26,048 nucleotides of DNA. Source: Roseburia sp. CAG:10041_57. Lineage in GTDB: Bacteria; Bacillota; Clostridia; Lachnospirales; Lachnospiraceae. Below the pieces are notes generated by a model. It was not told the origin of the DNA. It made no database searches and saw nothing but the letters and a program-made list of their open reading frames with translations. The stretch lies in the NCBI GenBank assembly GCA_001916965.1, contig MNTL01000087.1:1-26048 (forward strand), read 5' to 3'. The position numbers were made by a program, and so were the translations under genes. Positions 1 through 6,075 of the stretch are shown piece by piece. The first letter of the stretch is position 1, and every line of letters begins with the position of its first letter.

Positions 1-124
1 TAAAATCCGGCAGCAGCTTTCTCAATGTTTCCCATTCTCCTGCACCGGCTAGTCCCTGCTGTGAGCGACTCATTTGACTGTATTTTTGAAAAAATATATT
101 ATCATCATATTTGTTTTCTTTCAT
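1..124 (-). CDS. Class I SAM-dependent methyltransferase, N-terminal part (runs off window)
   Basis: Read leftward from ATG at 124, the frame stays open to the window edge (41 codons). The start reads MKENKYDDNIFFQKYSQMSR and continues to GLAGAGEWETLRKLLPDF. This is the usual lead-in of a family of small class I SAM methyltransferases, in which the glycine-rich SAM-binding loop follows shortly after; that loop lies outside the window. The start is supported by a GAGGGG ribosome-binding site about 7 bases upstream and by an ATGA overlap with the stop of the preceding gene fragment (121-124), so the two are translationally coupled. The substrate cannot be inferred. Recognition is from memory of the family, and the catalytic core is not visible. 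Confidence 0.6.
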   Translation of the reverse strand, partial: MKENKYDDNIFFQKYSQMSRSQQGLAGAGEWETLRKLLPDF

Positions 125-504
125 CTGAATTTCCCCTCGTTTAAAAAGTTATTTATCTCCGTTGCAATTTTTTTCACTTCTTTATAAAGCTTCTCGGTCA
201 TATCGTAGCATTCAAAAAGTGAAAGACCCAGTACTTCAAAAATATGATTTACCCTTTCGGCATATTTTTTAGGTTTATATTCAAAAGTTTCAAGCAGTTT
301 TATAGCTTTCTTTTCGTTAATGCAATAAGCATTATCGCATGCAAATAGTACTTGATTTAAGCATGAAATAATACGAAAAACATGGCCTGCAATATAATAT
401 TTATCCTCTGCTCCAAATAAAAAAAAGTTTATCAAGCTCTTCTTTAGAGCACCAGGGTAAATTTCCGCCTGATTTTTTAATTCGCATAAACTTTCATTTT
501 TATC
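121..504 (-). pseudogene. C-terminal fragment of a DUF4037 nucleotidyltransferase-like protein
   Basis: The frame is open from just below an in-frame TAG (505-507) to TGA at 121-123, about 127 codons. It has no ATG near its beginning; the only candidate start is TTG at 435, inside the conserved part. The protein reads CELKNQAEIYPGALKKSLIN and later VFRIISCLNQVLFACDNAYC, INEKKAI and FEYKPKKYAERV. This matches the C-terminal helical half of DUF4037 proteins, which carry an N-terminal nucleotidyltransferase domain; that domain is absent here. I call it a 5'-truncated remnant. Its stop overlaps the start of the methyltransferase by ATGA, so the original pair was probably an operon. The region just upstream (505-648) has no coding sense and leads into the chimeric tRNA, consistent with a rearrangement that removed the 5' part. 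Confidence 0.7.
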
Positions 505-549
505 CTACACTTTAGTTATCTCCATTGGGTGCTTGAATAGATTTAGTTC

Positions 550-619
550 TCGGTGCCCGTTTTGTCTTTTCGGTGCTCCAATTACTCATTTTTATATTTT
601 TTCGGTGCTCGCAAGCACC
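550..619. repeat. Three TCGGTGC repeats ending in a short perfect hairpin
   Basis: TCGGTGC occurs at 550-556, 570-576 and 602-608; the last two are in the longer context TTTTCGGTGCTC. The third copy forms a perfect 6-bp stem, GGTGCT-CGCA-AGCACC (604-619). Neither strand has a clean T-run directly after the stem, so a terminator role is doubtful. The surrounding 505-648 stretch is AT-rich and otherwise without a gene. Confidence 0.4.
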
Positions 620-648
620 ATAAAATAAAAAATGCTGCAAAAAATCGA

Positions 649-721
649 TGTTCCCGGCGGGAATCGAACCCACAACTAGTGCTTAGGAGGTGGTCGCTCT
701 ATCCAGCTGAGCTATAGCGAC
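649..721 (-). tRNA. tRNA-Arg(CCU)-like gene with mismatched 5' and 3' halves
   Basis: On the minus strand a 73-base tRNA-like sequence begins GTCGCTATAGCTCAGCTGGA, has anticodon loop CTCCTAA (anticodon CCU, 685-687) and T-arm GTGGG-TTCGATT-CCCGC, and ends CGGGAAC plus A, with no encoded CCA. The D-arm and T-arm pair well. The acceptor stem does not: 5' GTCGCTA would need TAGCGAC but meets CGGGAAC. The anticodon stem does not pair either: ACCAC would need GTGGT but meets GCACT. Each half looks like a good half of a different tRNA-Arg(CCU), joined at or near the anticodon loop. A functional tRNA is unlikely. tRNA-Arg genes are common integration targets, so a hybrid attachment site left by an integrative element is the simplest reading. 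Confidence 0.65.
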
Positions 722-788
722 ATTTAGAAAATCTATATTTAATTTTACTTGTTACCTTTTTCCTTTTCCTCCGGGGTGTATGTTTCAA

Positions 789-860
789 CACTTTCTTAGG
801 AGGGAAAACCTCAAATGATAAGGTAGCCTTTTCCTGATTTAATAATTCACTTATCTTCAT
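789..860 (-). pseudogene. metF: metF 5' fragment (first ~24 codons)
   Basis: On the minus strand from ATG at 860 the peptide MKISELLNQEKATLSFEVFP followed by PKK is the characteristic N-terminus of 5,10-methylenetetrahydrofolate reductase; the SFEVFPPK motif holds the catalytic Glu region. After codon 24 the frame continues as unrelated lysine- and arginine-rich sequence into the chimeric tRNA. The full enzyme is about 290 residues, so only the start survives. An in-frame ATG four codons upstream (872) is also possible. The GAAAGG sequence before it looks like a normal ribosome-binding site, so the 5' control region may be intact. The fragment sits directly upstream of the tRNA on the same strand, which fits a deletion ending at the tRNA. 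Confidence 0.65.
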
Positions 861-983
861 ATTAATAATCATACCTTTCAGTGTTTCTTTTGTTAATCCA
901 ATATACGTTATGTGCGCTATATCATTTATACTATATTCTGTATAAATATGCAACTTCTCATTACAGCGTATTTTGTTTTCTCT

Positions 984-1012
984 TTGACAAGTCATGCTTC
1001 CTATCTTATGAT
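984..1012 (+). promoter_or_regulatory. Sigma-A promoter for the YczE-like gene
   Basis: TTGACA (984-989), a 17-base spacer and TATGAT (1007-1012) form a near-consensus promoter. Transcription would start near 1019, which excludes the longer upstream reading of the following gene and supports the ATG at 1064. Confidence 0.7.
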
Positions 1013-1063
1013 GGAATTGTTGCGGACTTTAGTCCAATGATTACGGAAAGGTATGGTATTAAT

Positions 1064-1702
1064 ATGAAAATAAACTGGAAGTCTTTATATCAGAAGGAAC
1101 ATTTTGTAAAACGATTGATTACTGTGATTGTGGCAGTCATTGTAATGGGTTTTGCTCTTTCATGGCTTGTGCTTGTAGATATGGGTACAGATCCCTGTAC
1201 GTTGATGAATCTGACGATTTCCTCACGACTGGGTATTTCGCTTGGAAACTGGCAGGCGCTGTTTAATAGTATTCTATTCATTATTGTAATATGGAAAGGA
1301 AGAGAACATATTGGCTTTGGTACTCTCGCCAATATGTTCCTGGTTGGATATTCTCTGGATTTCTTCTCCTGGCTCTGGAGACAGACCGGTGTAGATACTT
1401 ATTTTGCTTCCAATGTAGTTAGATATGCGGTCTTTCTCCCTGCGCTGATCATATTTATCATTGCAGCGGCGGTCTATATGGATGTAGAACTGGGAACCTC
1501 CCCATATGATGCTATCCCATTTATTATAAGTAAGTATGTACCTAAGATTCCTTTCCGAATCATGCGTATCGGATATGATTTTCTGGTTATTTTCATTGCC
1601 TGGATATTCGGCGGTCATGTGCAGATCGTTACAATTCTTATGGCACTACTGCTTGGACCGGTTATCGCGTATATTGGCAAGCTGCTTCAAAAATATATTT
1701 AG
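1064..1702 (+). CDS. YczE/YyaS/YitT-family integral membrane protein
   Basis: This 212-residue membrane protein starts MKINWKSLYQKEHFVKRL and has about five hydrophobic segments. Two short conserved-looking loops, DMGTDPCTLMN (about 41-51) and ELGTSPYDAIPF (about 141-152), are internally similar (GT-P-D/T), the usual duplicated signature of the YczE/YitT family (DUF6198-like). The function of the family is not settled; transport has been suggested. The frame is open 61 codons further upstream, but that part would lie before the TTGACA-TATGAT promoter at 984-1012 and has no ribosome-binding site. ATG 1064 has GGAAAGG at 1045-1051, with a rather long 12-base spacer. It is monocistronic; downstream is an oppositely oriented MATE fragment. 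A truncated relative of the same family lies at about 18.4-18.8 kb. Confidence 0.75.
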   Translation: MKINWKSLYQKEHFVKRLITVIVAVIVMGFALSWLVLVDMGTDPCTLMNLTISSRLGISLGNWQALFNSILFIIVIWKGREHIGFGTLANMFLVGYSLDFFSWLWRQTGVDTYFASNVVRYAVFLPALIIFIIAAAVYMDVELGTSPYDAIPFIISKYVPKIPFRIMRIGYDFLVIFIAWIFGGHVQIVTILMALLLGPVIAYIGKLLQKYI

Positions 1703-1735
1703 GCTGTTTACTGGCGGAAGTCTCTTTTTACCAGA

Positions 1736-1962
1736 TAATGCATGAATCATGACAAACCTGGTTCTTCCGATTCCATTGTAGAAGCCTGTATAACAGAAGA
1801 ATATAGCAGTGAGCAGGCAGTCAATTGCGTAAGCTTTGAGGTAATCGGCGGCTGCGGCTATAACACTGCTGTCAGAGGAGAAGATACCGGCAAGCAGATC
1901 TCCGTGGAAGAAGGACAGAAAGAACATACCCACACCGATCACAAAGGATGTCAGTGCCCCAT
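1736..1962 (-). pseudogene. MATE efflux protein, C-terminal fragment
   Basis: On the minus strand the reading GALTSFVIGVGMFFLSF, then AGIFSSDSSVIAAAADYL, then FFCYTGFYNGIGRTRFVMIH is a typical C-lobe segment of a MATE transporter. It starts abruptly near 1962 and stops resembling a MATE at about 1736, where the frame runs antisense into the end of the YczE-like gene. The intact MATE gene just upstream (1995-3329) is a different copy with a parallel segment (LTGIFTTDAAVVQNGFDYLR), so this is a remnant of a second MATE gene that was once tandem with it. Both ends look like deletion junctions. Confidence 0.7.
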
Positions 1963-1994
1963 AATGGGAGTGTGCACATCAGATTACCTCCGGA

Positions 1995-3329
1995 TTATGC
2001 GTCTTTTCTATTAATATATAGATAGAATACCACATTCAGCACAATCCCGACTACTGTTGCAGTAGGAGCTGCGAGACCAATTTTGGTCAGGCTGGCATTG
2101 GGCTGAATACTCATATAGTATGCCAGAGGAAGACGCACAAGTAAAGTCTGAATTAAGCCCTGTGTCATGACCCACAGGGTTTTGTCATGACCGTTGAAGT
2201 ATCCGATCATGCTGAACAGGATTGCAGTAACGATAGTCTCCGGTGCGAAACCTCTCAGATAGTCAAAGCCATTCTGGACAACAGCGGCATCTGTGGTAAA
2301 GATTCCAGTTAATAAGTTACCCTTGAACCATATGAACAGGAATACCAGACAACCAATAACCAGTCCGACACTGATGCCTGTAAACATTGCTTTCTTTGCT
2401 CTCTTCTCATTACCTGCACCGACATTCTGTGATACAAAGGAAGCCATTGACTGCATCAGTGCACTAGGAATGAGCATTGCGAAATTAACAACCTTACATG
2501 CAACGCCATAACCTGATGAAGCTTCCAGTCCCAGTCTGTTGACAAAAGCGCACAGTGCAAGGAAGGAAAGCTGTGTAAGGAACTCCTGAAGGGCAAGTGG
2601 AAAGCCAATTTTGAATAAGCGCCCGCATTGATTGTTGATTCTGAAATCCTGTCTGGTAATGGTGAACAGATTCTTCCTTTTAGCAAGAAGAATGACAGCA
2701 AAGATGGCACTTACTGCCTGGGCAAGGACGGTGGCAATAGCTGCACCTGCGGCATCCATATGAAGCCCTGCAACTAACACCAGATCGCCTATGATATTGA
2801 TGACACAGGCAATTGCAACGAAGATAAGGGGTGATCTGCTGTCGCCAAAGCCTCTGAATATTGCAGCCAGCAGATTGTAAGCGACAATGAAGAAGATACC
2901 TGCACCACAGATACGTACATAAGTCGTTGTCAGTGCAACCGCTTCTTCAGGCGCCTGCATAAGAATAGAAACAGGTCTTGCAAAGCATACCATGATAACA
3001 AATAGTACAGCAGAAACAATGGTGAAAATAATGGTTGAACTGCCAATGAGCGAACCGATTAATTGTGGTCTTTTCTCCCCGATATATCGGGCAATTAAGA
3101 CCGTGATGCCCATAGCGAACTGTGTGATTACGAAAGTAACGAGATTAAGCACCTGGCTTCCTGTTGATACAGCAGAAAGACCGGAAGTTGTTCCAAATCT
3201 TCCCACGACAAGTAAATCGACAGCGCCATATGCCGCCTGTAAGATTAATGCACCAAGAATGGGAACCATAAAGGAAATAAGCTTCTTTATGATGCTTCCC
3301 TGTGTAAAGTCTGATTTTGAACTATTCAA
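1995..3329 (-). CDS. MATE-family multidrug efflux transporter
   Basis: This 444-residue polytopic protein of the MATE family exports organic cations or drugs in exchange for Na+ or H+. The N-lobe begins SDFTQGSIIKKLISFMVPIL, followed by the MATE-type QAAYGAVDLLVVGRF and an internal repeat in the C-lobe; about 12 transmembrane segments are expected and visible as hydrophobic runs. I chose TTG at 3329 as the start: AGGAGAGGAG lies 6 bases upstream, and this start overlaps the end of the MarR gene (3322-3329). An upstream in-frame ATG exists but would extend far into MarR with no ribosome-binding site. MarR and MATE form one operon driven from 3834-3862, so the pump is probably under local MarR control, as in many drug-inducible MarR-MATE pairs. 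No drug can be named from the sequence. Confidence 0.88.
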   Translation of the reverse strand: MNSSKSDFTQGSIIKKLISFMVPILGALILQAAYGAVDLLVVGRFGTTSGLSAVSTGSQVLNLVTFVITQFAMGITVLIARYIGEKRPQLIGSLIGSSTIIFTIVSAVLFVIMVCFARPVSILMQAPEEAVALTTTYVRICGAGIFFIVAYNLLAAIFRGFGDSRSPLIFVAIACVINIIGDLVLVAGLHMDAAGAAIATVLAQAVSAIFAVILLAKRKNLFTITRQDFRINNQCGRLFKIGFPLALQEFLTQLSFLALCAFVNRLGLEASSGYGVACKVVNFAMLIPSALMQSMASFVSQNVGAGNEKRAKKAMFTGISVGLVIGCLVFLFIWFKGNLLTGIFTTDAAVVQNGFDYLRGFAPETIVTAILFSMIGYFNGHDKTLWVMTQGLIQTLLVRLPLAYYMSIQPNASLTKIGLAAPTATVVGIVLNVVFYLYINRKDA

Positions 3330-3783
3330 GATTAATTCTCCTCTCCTGCATGATTTCATATAACTTCTGTATTGTCTGAATGGCACAGTCTGCGTCCTCA
3401 TCAGAAATACAGTCCAGATACTGAGTTAATGTGCCGTAGTATTTCTTATCGTATTTCTCTGATAACTTCTGTCCTTTCTCGGTCAAGGTTATGTAGGTGA
3501 TTCGTCCATCTTCATCTGATGAGAATTTGCGAAGATAACCTTTCATCTCCATGTCCTTGACTGCTCTGGTCACTCCGGGGCGAGGAAGATTGAGGGCGTC
3601 ACTGATATCAGATACCTTGACCTTGACATTCCGGCTTTCCAGCTTCTGGATGATGTCTAAATAGTGGATGTATGAGGGTGCTACACCTTTGGGAAGTTCA
3701 GGAAGCAGATCACGTACTCTCTTCGCCATATAGCAGGCATCCATCATTTCTTTGATTTTGTCTGTTGTCACATTGATTACCAT
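3322..3783 (-). CDS. MarR-family transcriptional regulator
   Basis: This 153-residue winged-helix protein contains VKVSDISDALNLPRPGVTRA (recognition helix region, about residues 55-74) and a wing GYLRKFSSDEDGRITYITLT (about 82-101) with the DxR motif (EDGR) conserved in MarR proteins. N- and C-terminal helices (MMDACYMAKRV; IQKLYEIMQERRIN) would form the dimer interface. It is the first gene of an operon with a MATE pump, whose TTG start overlaps its end by 8 bases. A palindrome TAATTACC-ATT-GGTAATTA overlaps its own -10 box, so it very likely represses itself and the pump until a ligand binds. Start ATG 3783 has AAAGG about 3 bases upstream; internal starts are possible but less likely. Confidence 0.9.
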   Translation of the reverse strand: MVINVTTDKIKEMMDACYMAKRVRDLLPELPKGVAPSYIHYLDIIQKLESRNVKVKVSDISDALNLPRPGVTRAVKDMEMKGYLRKFSSDEDGRITYITLTEKGQKLSEKYDKKYYGTLTQYLDCISDEDADCAIQTIQKLYEIMQERRINLE

Positions 3784-3805
3784 ACCTTTCCTGTATCTGT
3801 AAAAT

Positions 3806-3862
3806 TAATTACCACAAGTAATTACCATTGGTAATTATATACATTTGGATTTATTTCGTCAA
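3806..3862 (-). promoter_or_regulatory. MarR-MATE promoter with overlapping palindromic operator
   Basis: On the minus strand TTGACG (3857-3862), a 17-base spacer and TATAAT (3834-3839) form a strong promoter. A nearly perfect palindrome, TAATTACCATTGGTAATTA (3819-3837), overlaps the -10 box, and a further half-site TTAATTACCAC lies at 3806-3815 downstream of the start point. This is the layout expected for MarR autorepression by blocking RNA polymerase. Confidence 0.75.
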
Positions 3863-3884
3863 GAGAAACTCGAAAATCTGCATT

Positions 3885-3913
3885 GCAAAGTTAGAATGTG
3901 TGTGGTATAGTAT
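3885..3913 (+). promoter_or_regulatory. Promoter of the thrS T-box leader
   Basis: TTGCAA (3885-3890) lies 15-17 bases before TATAGTAT (3906-3913), which offers two overlapping -10 hexamers (TATAGT or TAGTAT). It is divergent from the MarR-MATE promoter 20 bases away. The T-box stem I begins shortly after. Confidence 0.55.
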
Positions 3914-3921
3914 AGAAAGAA

Positions 3922-4193
3922 AAAAGCAATGACGGAAAGAGTAATGCTATCGGACCTTTCAGAGAGAACGGCATATGGTGTGAGTCGTTTAAGGAAAGAT
4001 TTCATGAAGACCATTCCTGAGCTGTACGTAGAAGAAATGACAGAAATGATACATTTTCAAGCGTTACCGTGTAGCCACGTTACAGGCTATGAAGTTATAT
4101 TCTATAAGAATTGACTTCGCAGAGTGAAATATTAAGGTGGAATCGTGTGTAAGCACCCTTAGGTATGTGAATCATATCTACAGGTGCTTTTTT
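3922..4193 (+). ncRNA. T-box riboswitch, threonine specific
   Basis: The roughly 270-base untranslated leader of thrS senses uncharged tRNA-Thr and switches between termination and antitermination. Stem I carries the AAAGAGTA element (near 3937). A candidate specifier loop reads GAAG-ACC-A with the Thr codon ACC at 4010-4012. The T-box core AAGGTGGAATCGTGTG (4134-4149) contains the UGGA bulge that pairs with the tRNA acceptor end. The terminator follows at 4152-4193, and AAGGTG can pair instead with CACCCTT to form the antiterminator. A 61-codon open frame in this leader (3929-4114) is an artefact of the RNA structure. Confidence 0.88.
4152..4193 (+). terminator. T-box intrinsic terminator
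   Basis: AGCACC (4152-4157) pairs with GGTGCT (4183-4188), with an inner AGGTATG/CATATCT stem, followed by a run of T to 4193. Its 5' arm is shared with the antiterminator. Confidence 0.85.
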
Positions 4194-4218
4194 CATACGG
4201 AAAAGGAGAGTTAAAACA

Positions 4219-6000
4219 ATGGTAAATTTCAAAGAAGACGAAAGACTGAACACATTGAACCACTCCTGTGCACATCTGATGGCGCAGGCAGTCAAGCATC
4301 TGTATCCCAATGCTAAATTCTGGGTAGGACCTGTTGTTGCAGAAGGTTTCTATTATGATATTGATCTTGGTGATGATGTAGTTCGTGATGAAGACATCGA
4401 GAACATTGAAAAGGAAATGAAGAAAATTGCCAAATCAGGTAAGAAGATCATCCGTAGAGAGGTTTCCAAGGAAGAAGCTATGGAAATGTTTAAGGATGAT
4501 GAATACAAGCTGGATTTGATTGCTGATCTGGAGGATGGCAATATTACAGTATACGATCAGGGTGATTTCACAGACCTGTGCCGTGGACCTCACGTTGATA
4601 ACGTAAAGCTTTGCAGATACTTCAAGCTGATCCGTCACTCAGGTGCTTACTGGAAAGGTGACAGCAAGAACAAGATGCTTCAGAGAATCTATGGCGTATG
4701 CTTCCCTACTCCTGAAGAACTGGAAGCACATCTGCAGCTTCTGGAAGAAGCAAAGGAAAGAGATCATCGTAAGATTGGTAAAGATATGAACCTGTTCATG
4801 GTAGATGATCTGGTAGGTCGTGGACTTCCTATGTTCCTTCCTAAGGGATATACAATCTGGCAGGAACTTGAGAACTACATTAAGGATAAGGAGAGAAAGC
4901 TTGGTTATCTGCACGTTATGACTCCTTGTGTTGGTACTGTAAATCTGTACAAGACTTCCGGTCACTGGGATCATTACAAAGAGAACATGTTCCCTCCAAT
5001 GGAAATGGAAGGAGAATCCTTCGTACTTCGTCCTATGAACTGCCCTCACCACATGATGATCTATGCAAACAAGAGACATTCCTACAAGGATCTTCCTATT
5101 CGTATCGGTGAGATTGCACATGATTTCCGTTATGAATCCAGTGGTACTCTGAAAGGTATTGAGCGTGGCAGACATTTCTGCCAGAACGATGCGCATCTGT
5201 TCGTAACACCTGAACAGATCAAGGATGAGGTAACAAAGGTTGTTCATCTGATTTTTGATACTTACAAGGATTTTGGTATCACAAATTACCGTTGTGTACT
5301 CTCTCTTCGTGATCCTGCGAATAAAGAGAAGTATCATGATGATGATGAGATGTGGAACACAGCAGAAGGCGCACTTCGTGATATCATGGACAGCCTGGGT
5401 CTGGAATACACAGAAGAAATCGGAGAAGCTGCTTTCTACGGGCCTAAGCTTGATGTTAACGTACAGCCTGCAGTTGGTAATGAGATTACATTATCTACAT
5501 GTCAGCTTGACTTCTGCTTACCGGCTAAGTTCAATCTGTACTATATTGATAAAGATGGCGAGAAGAAGACACCGGTTGTATTGCATCGTGCAATTCTTGG
5601 TTCTCTTGACCGTTTCATGGCATATATACTGGAAGAGACTAAGGGCAACCTTCCTACATGGCTTGCTCCGGTACAGACTCGTGTAATGCCTGTTAAGACA
5701 GATGACGAAGCTCTGAATGCATATGCTAAGGAAGTATATGATACTCTGATGGAGAATGATATCCGTGTTGAACTGGATGACAGAGCTGAGAAGCTTGGTT
5801 ATCGTATGCGTGATGGTCAGATTCAGAAGGTTCCTTATCTGCTGGTTATCGGTATGAATGAGAAGGATAACAAGACAGTAACTTTCCGTCTCCATGGTGA
5901 GCAGGAAACTACTACTCTTCCTTTGGATGAATTTGTTGAAAATCTGAAGAAAGAAATCAATGAAAAAGCAAGAACACATATGAATCATACAGAAGCATAA
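4219..6000 (+). CDS. thrS: Threonyl-tRNA synthetase (TGS-less form)
   Basis: This cytoplasmic class II aminoacyl-tRNA synthetase charges tRNA-Thr. At 593 residues it is shorter than the E. coli-type enzyme (about 640), because it lacks the N-terminal TGS domain and starts directly in the editing domain. Editing residues are present: HSCAH (H15, H19) and CRGPH (C121, H125). The catalytic core shows zinc ligands C275 (MNCPHH), H326 (DAHLF) and H456 (LHRAILGSLDRF, motif 3), and motif 2 around FRYESSGTLKG (about 303-313). The segment after motif 2 reads RGRHFCQNDAH rather than the common RVRGFTQDDAH. An anticodon-binding domain follows from about residue 490. Start ATG 4219 has AAGGAG upstream. 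Expression is controlled by the T-box leader, and the transcript ends at the strong terminator at 6011-6048. Confidence 0.95.
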   Translation: MVNFKEDERLNTLNHSCAHLMAQAVKHLYPNAKFWVGPVVAEGFYYDIDLGDDVVRDEDIENIEKEMKKIAKSGKKIIRREVSKEEAMEMFKDDEYKLDLIADLEDGNITVYDQGDFTDLCRGPHVDNVKLCRYFKLIRHSGAYWKGDSKNKMLQRIYGVCFPTPEELEAHLQLLEEAKERDHRKIGKDMNLFMVDDLVGRGLPMFLPKGYTIWQELENYIKDKERKLGYLHVMTPCVGTVNLYKTSGHWDHYKENMFPPMEMEGESFVLRPMNCPHHMMIYANKRHSYKDLPIRIGEIAHDFRYESSGTLKGIERGRHFCQNDAHLFVTPEQIKDEVTKVVHLIFDTYKDFGITNYRCVLSLRDPANKEKYHDDDEMWNTAEGALRDIMDSLGLEYTEEIGEAAFYGPKLDVNVQPAVGNEITLSTCQLDFCLPAKFNLYYIDKDGEKKTPVVLHRAILGSLDRFMAYILEETKGNLPTWLAPVQTRVMPVKTDDEALNAYAKEVYDTLMENDIRVELDDRAEKLGYRMRDGQIQKVPYLLVIGMNEKDNKTVTFRLHGEQETTTLPLDEFVENLKKEINEKARTHMNHTEA

Positions 6001-6010
6001 GTGATAAAAG

Positions 6011-6048
6011 AAAAAGGCGGGAAACGTTGAAGTTTCCCGCCTTTTTTT
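6011..6048. terminator. Bidirectional intrinsic terminator between thrS and the MYG1-family gene
   Basis: AAAGGCGGGAAAC (6013-6025), a six-base loop and GTTTCCCGCCTTTTTTT (6032-6048) form a perfect GC-rich stem with a T-run on the plus strand; the A-run at 6011 gives a T-run on the minus strand. It serves both convergent genes. Confidence 0.92.
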
Positions 6049-6075
6049 GACTTTCCTATGTAATATCCCTGTATT

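Noticed and set aside
604..619. GGTGCT-CGCA-AGCACC hairpin as a terminator
   Set aside because: No uninterrupted T-run directly follows on either strand; listed only as part of a repeat.
649..721. The tRNA-like gene as a stop-codon suppressor explaining the in-frame TAA and TAG
   Set aside because: The anticodon is CCU (Arg) in a canonical loop and the stems do not pair, so it should not be functional or read stops.
881..1063. 61-codon N-terminal extension of the YczE-like protein
   Set aside because: It would start upstream of the TTGACA-TATGAT promoter and has no ribosome-binding site; its composition is unlike the rest.
1742..2014. 90-codon open frame on the plus strand after the YczE gene
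   Set aside because: It is antisense to a recognisable MATE fragment, has no ribosome-binding site, and is low in sense.
3929..4114. 61-codon open frame before thrS
   Set aside because: It lies wholly inside the T-box RNA, and its codons follow conserved T-box elements.
4639..5337. 232-codon open frame antisense to thrS
   Set aside because: It is a shadow of the strongly coding thrS frame; its translation has no recognisable domain and no ribosome-binding site.
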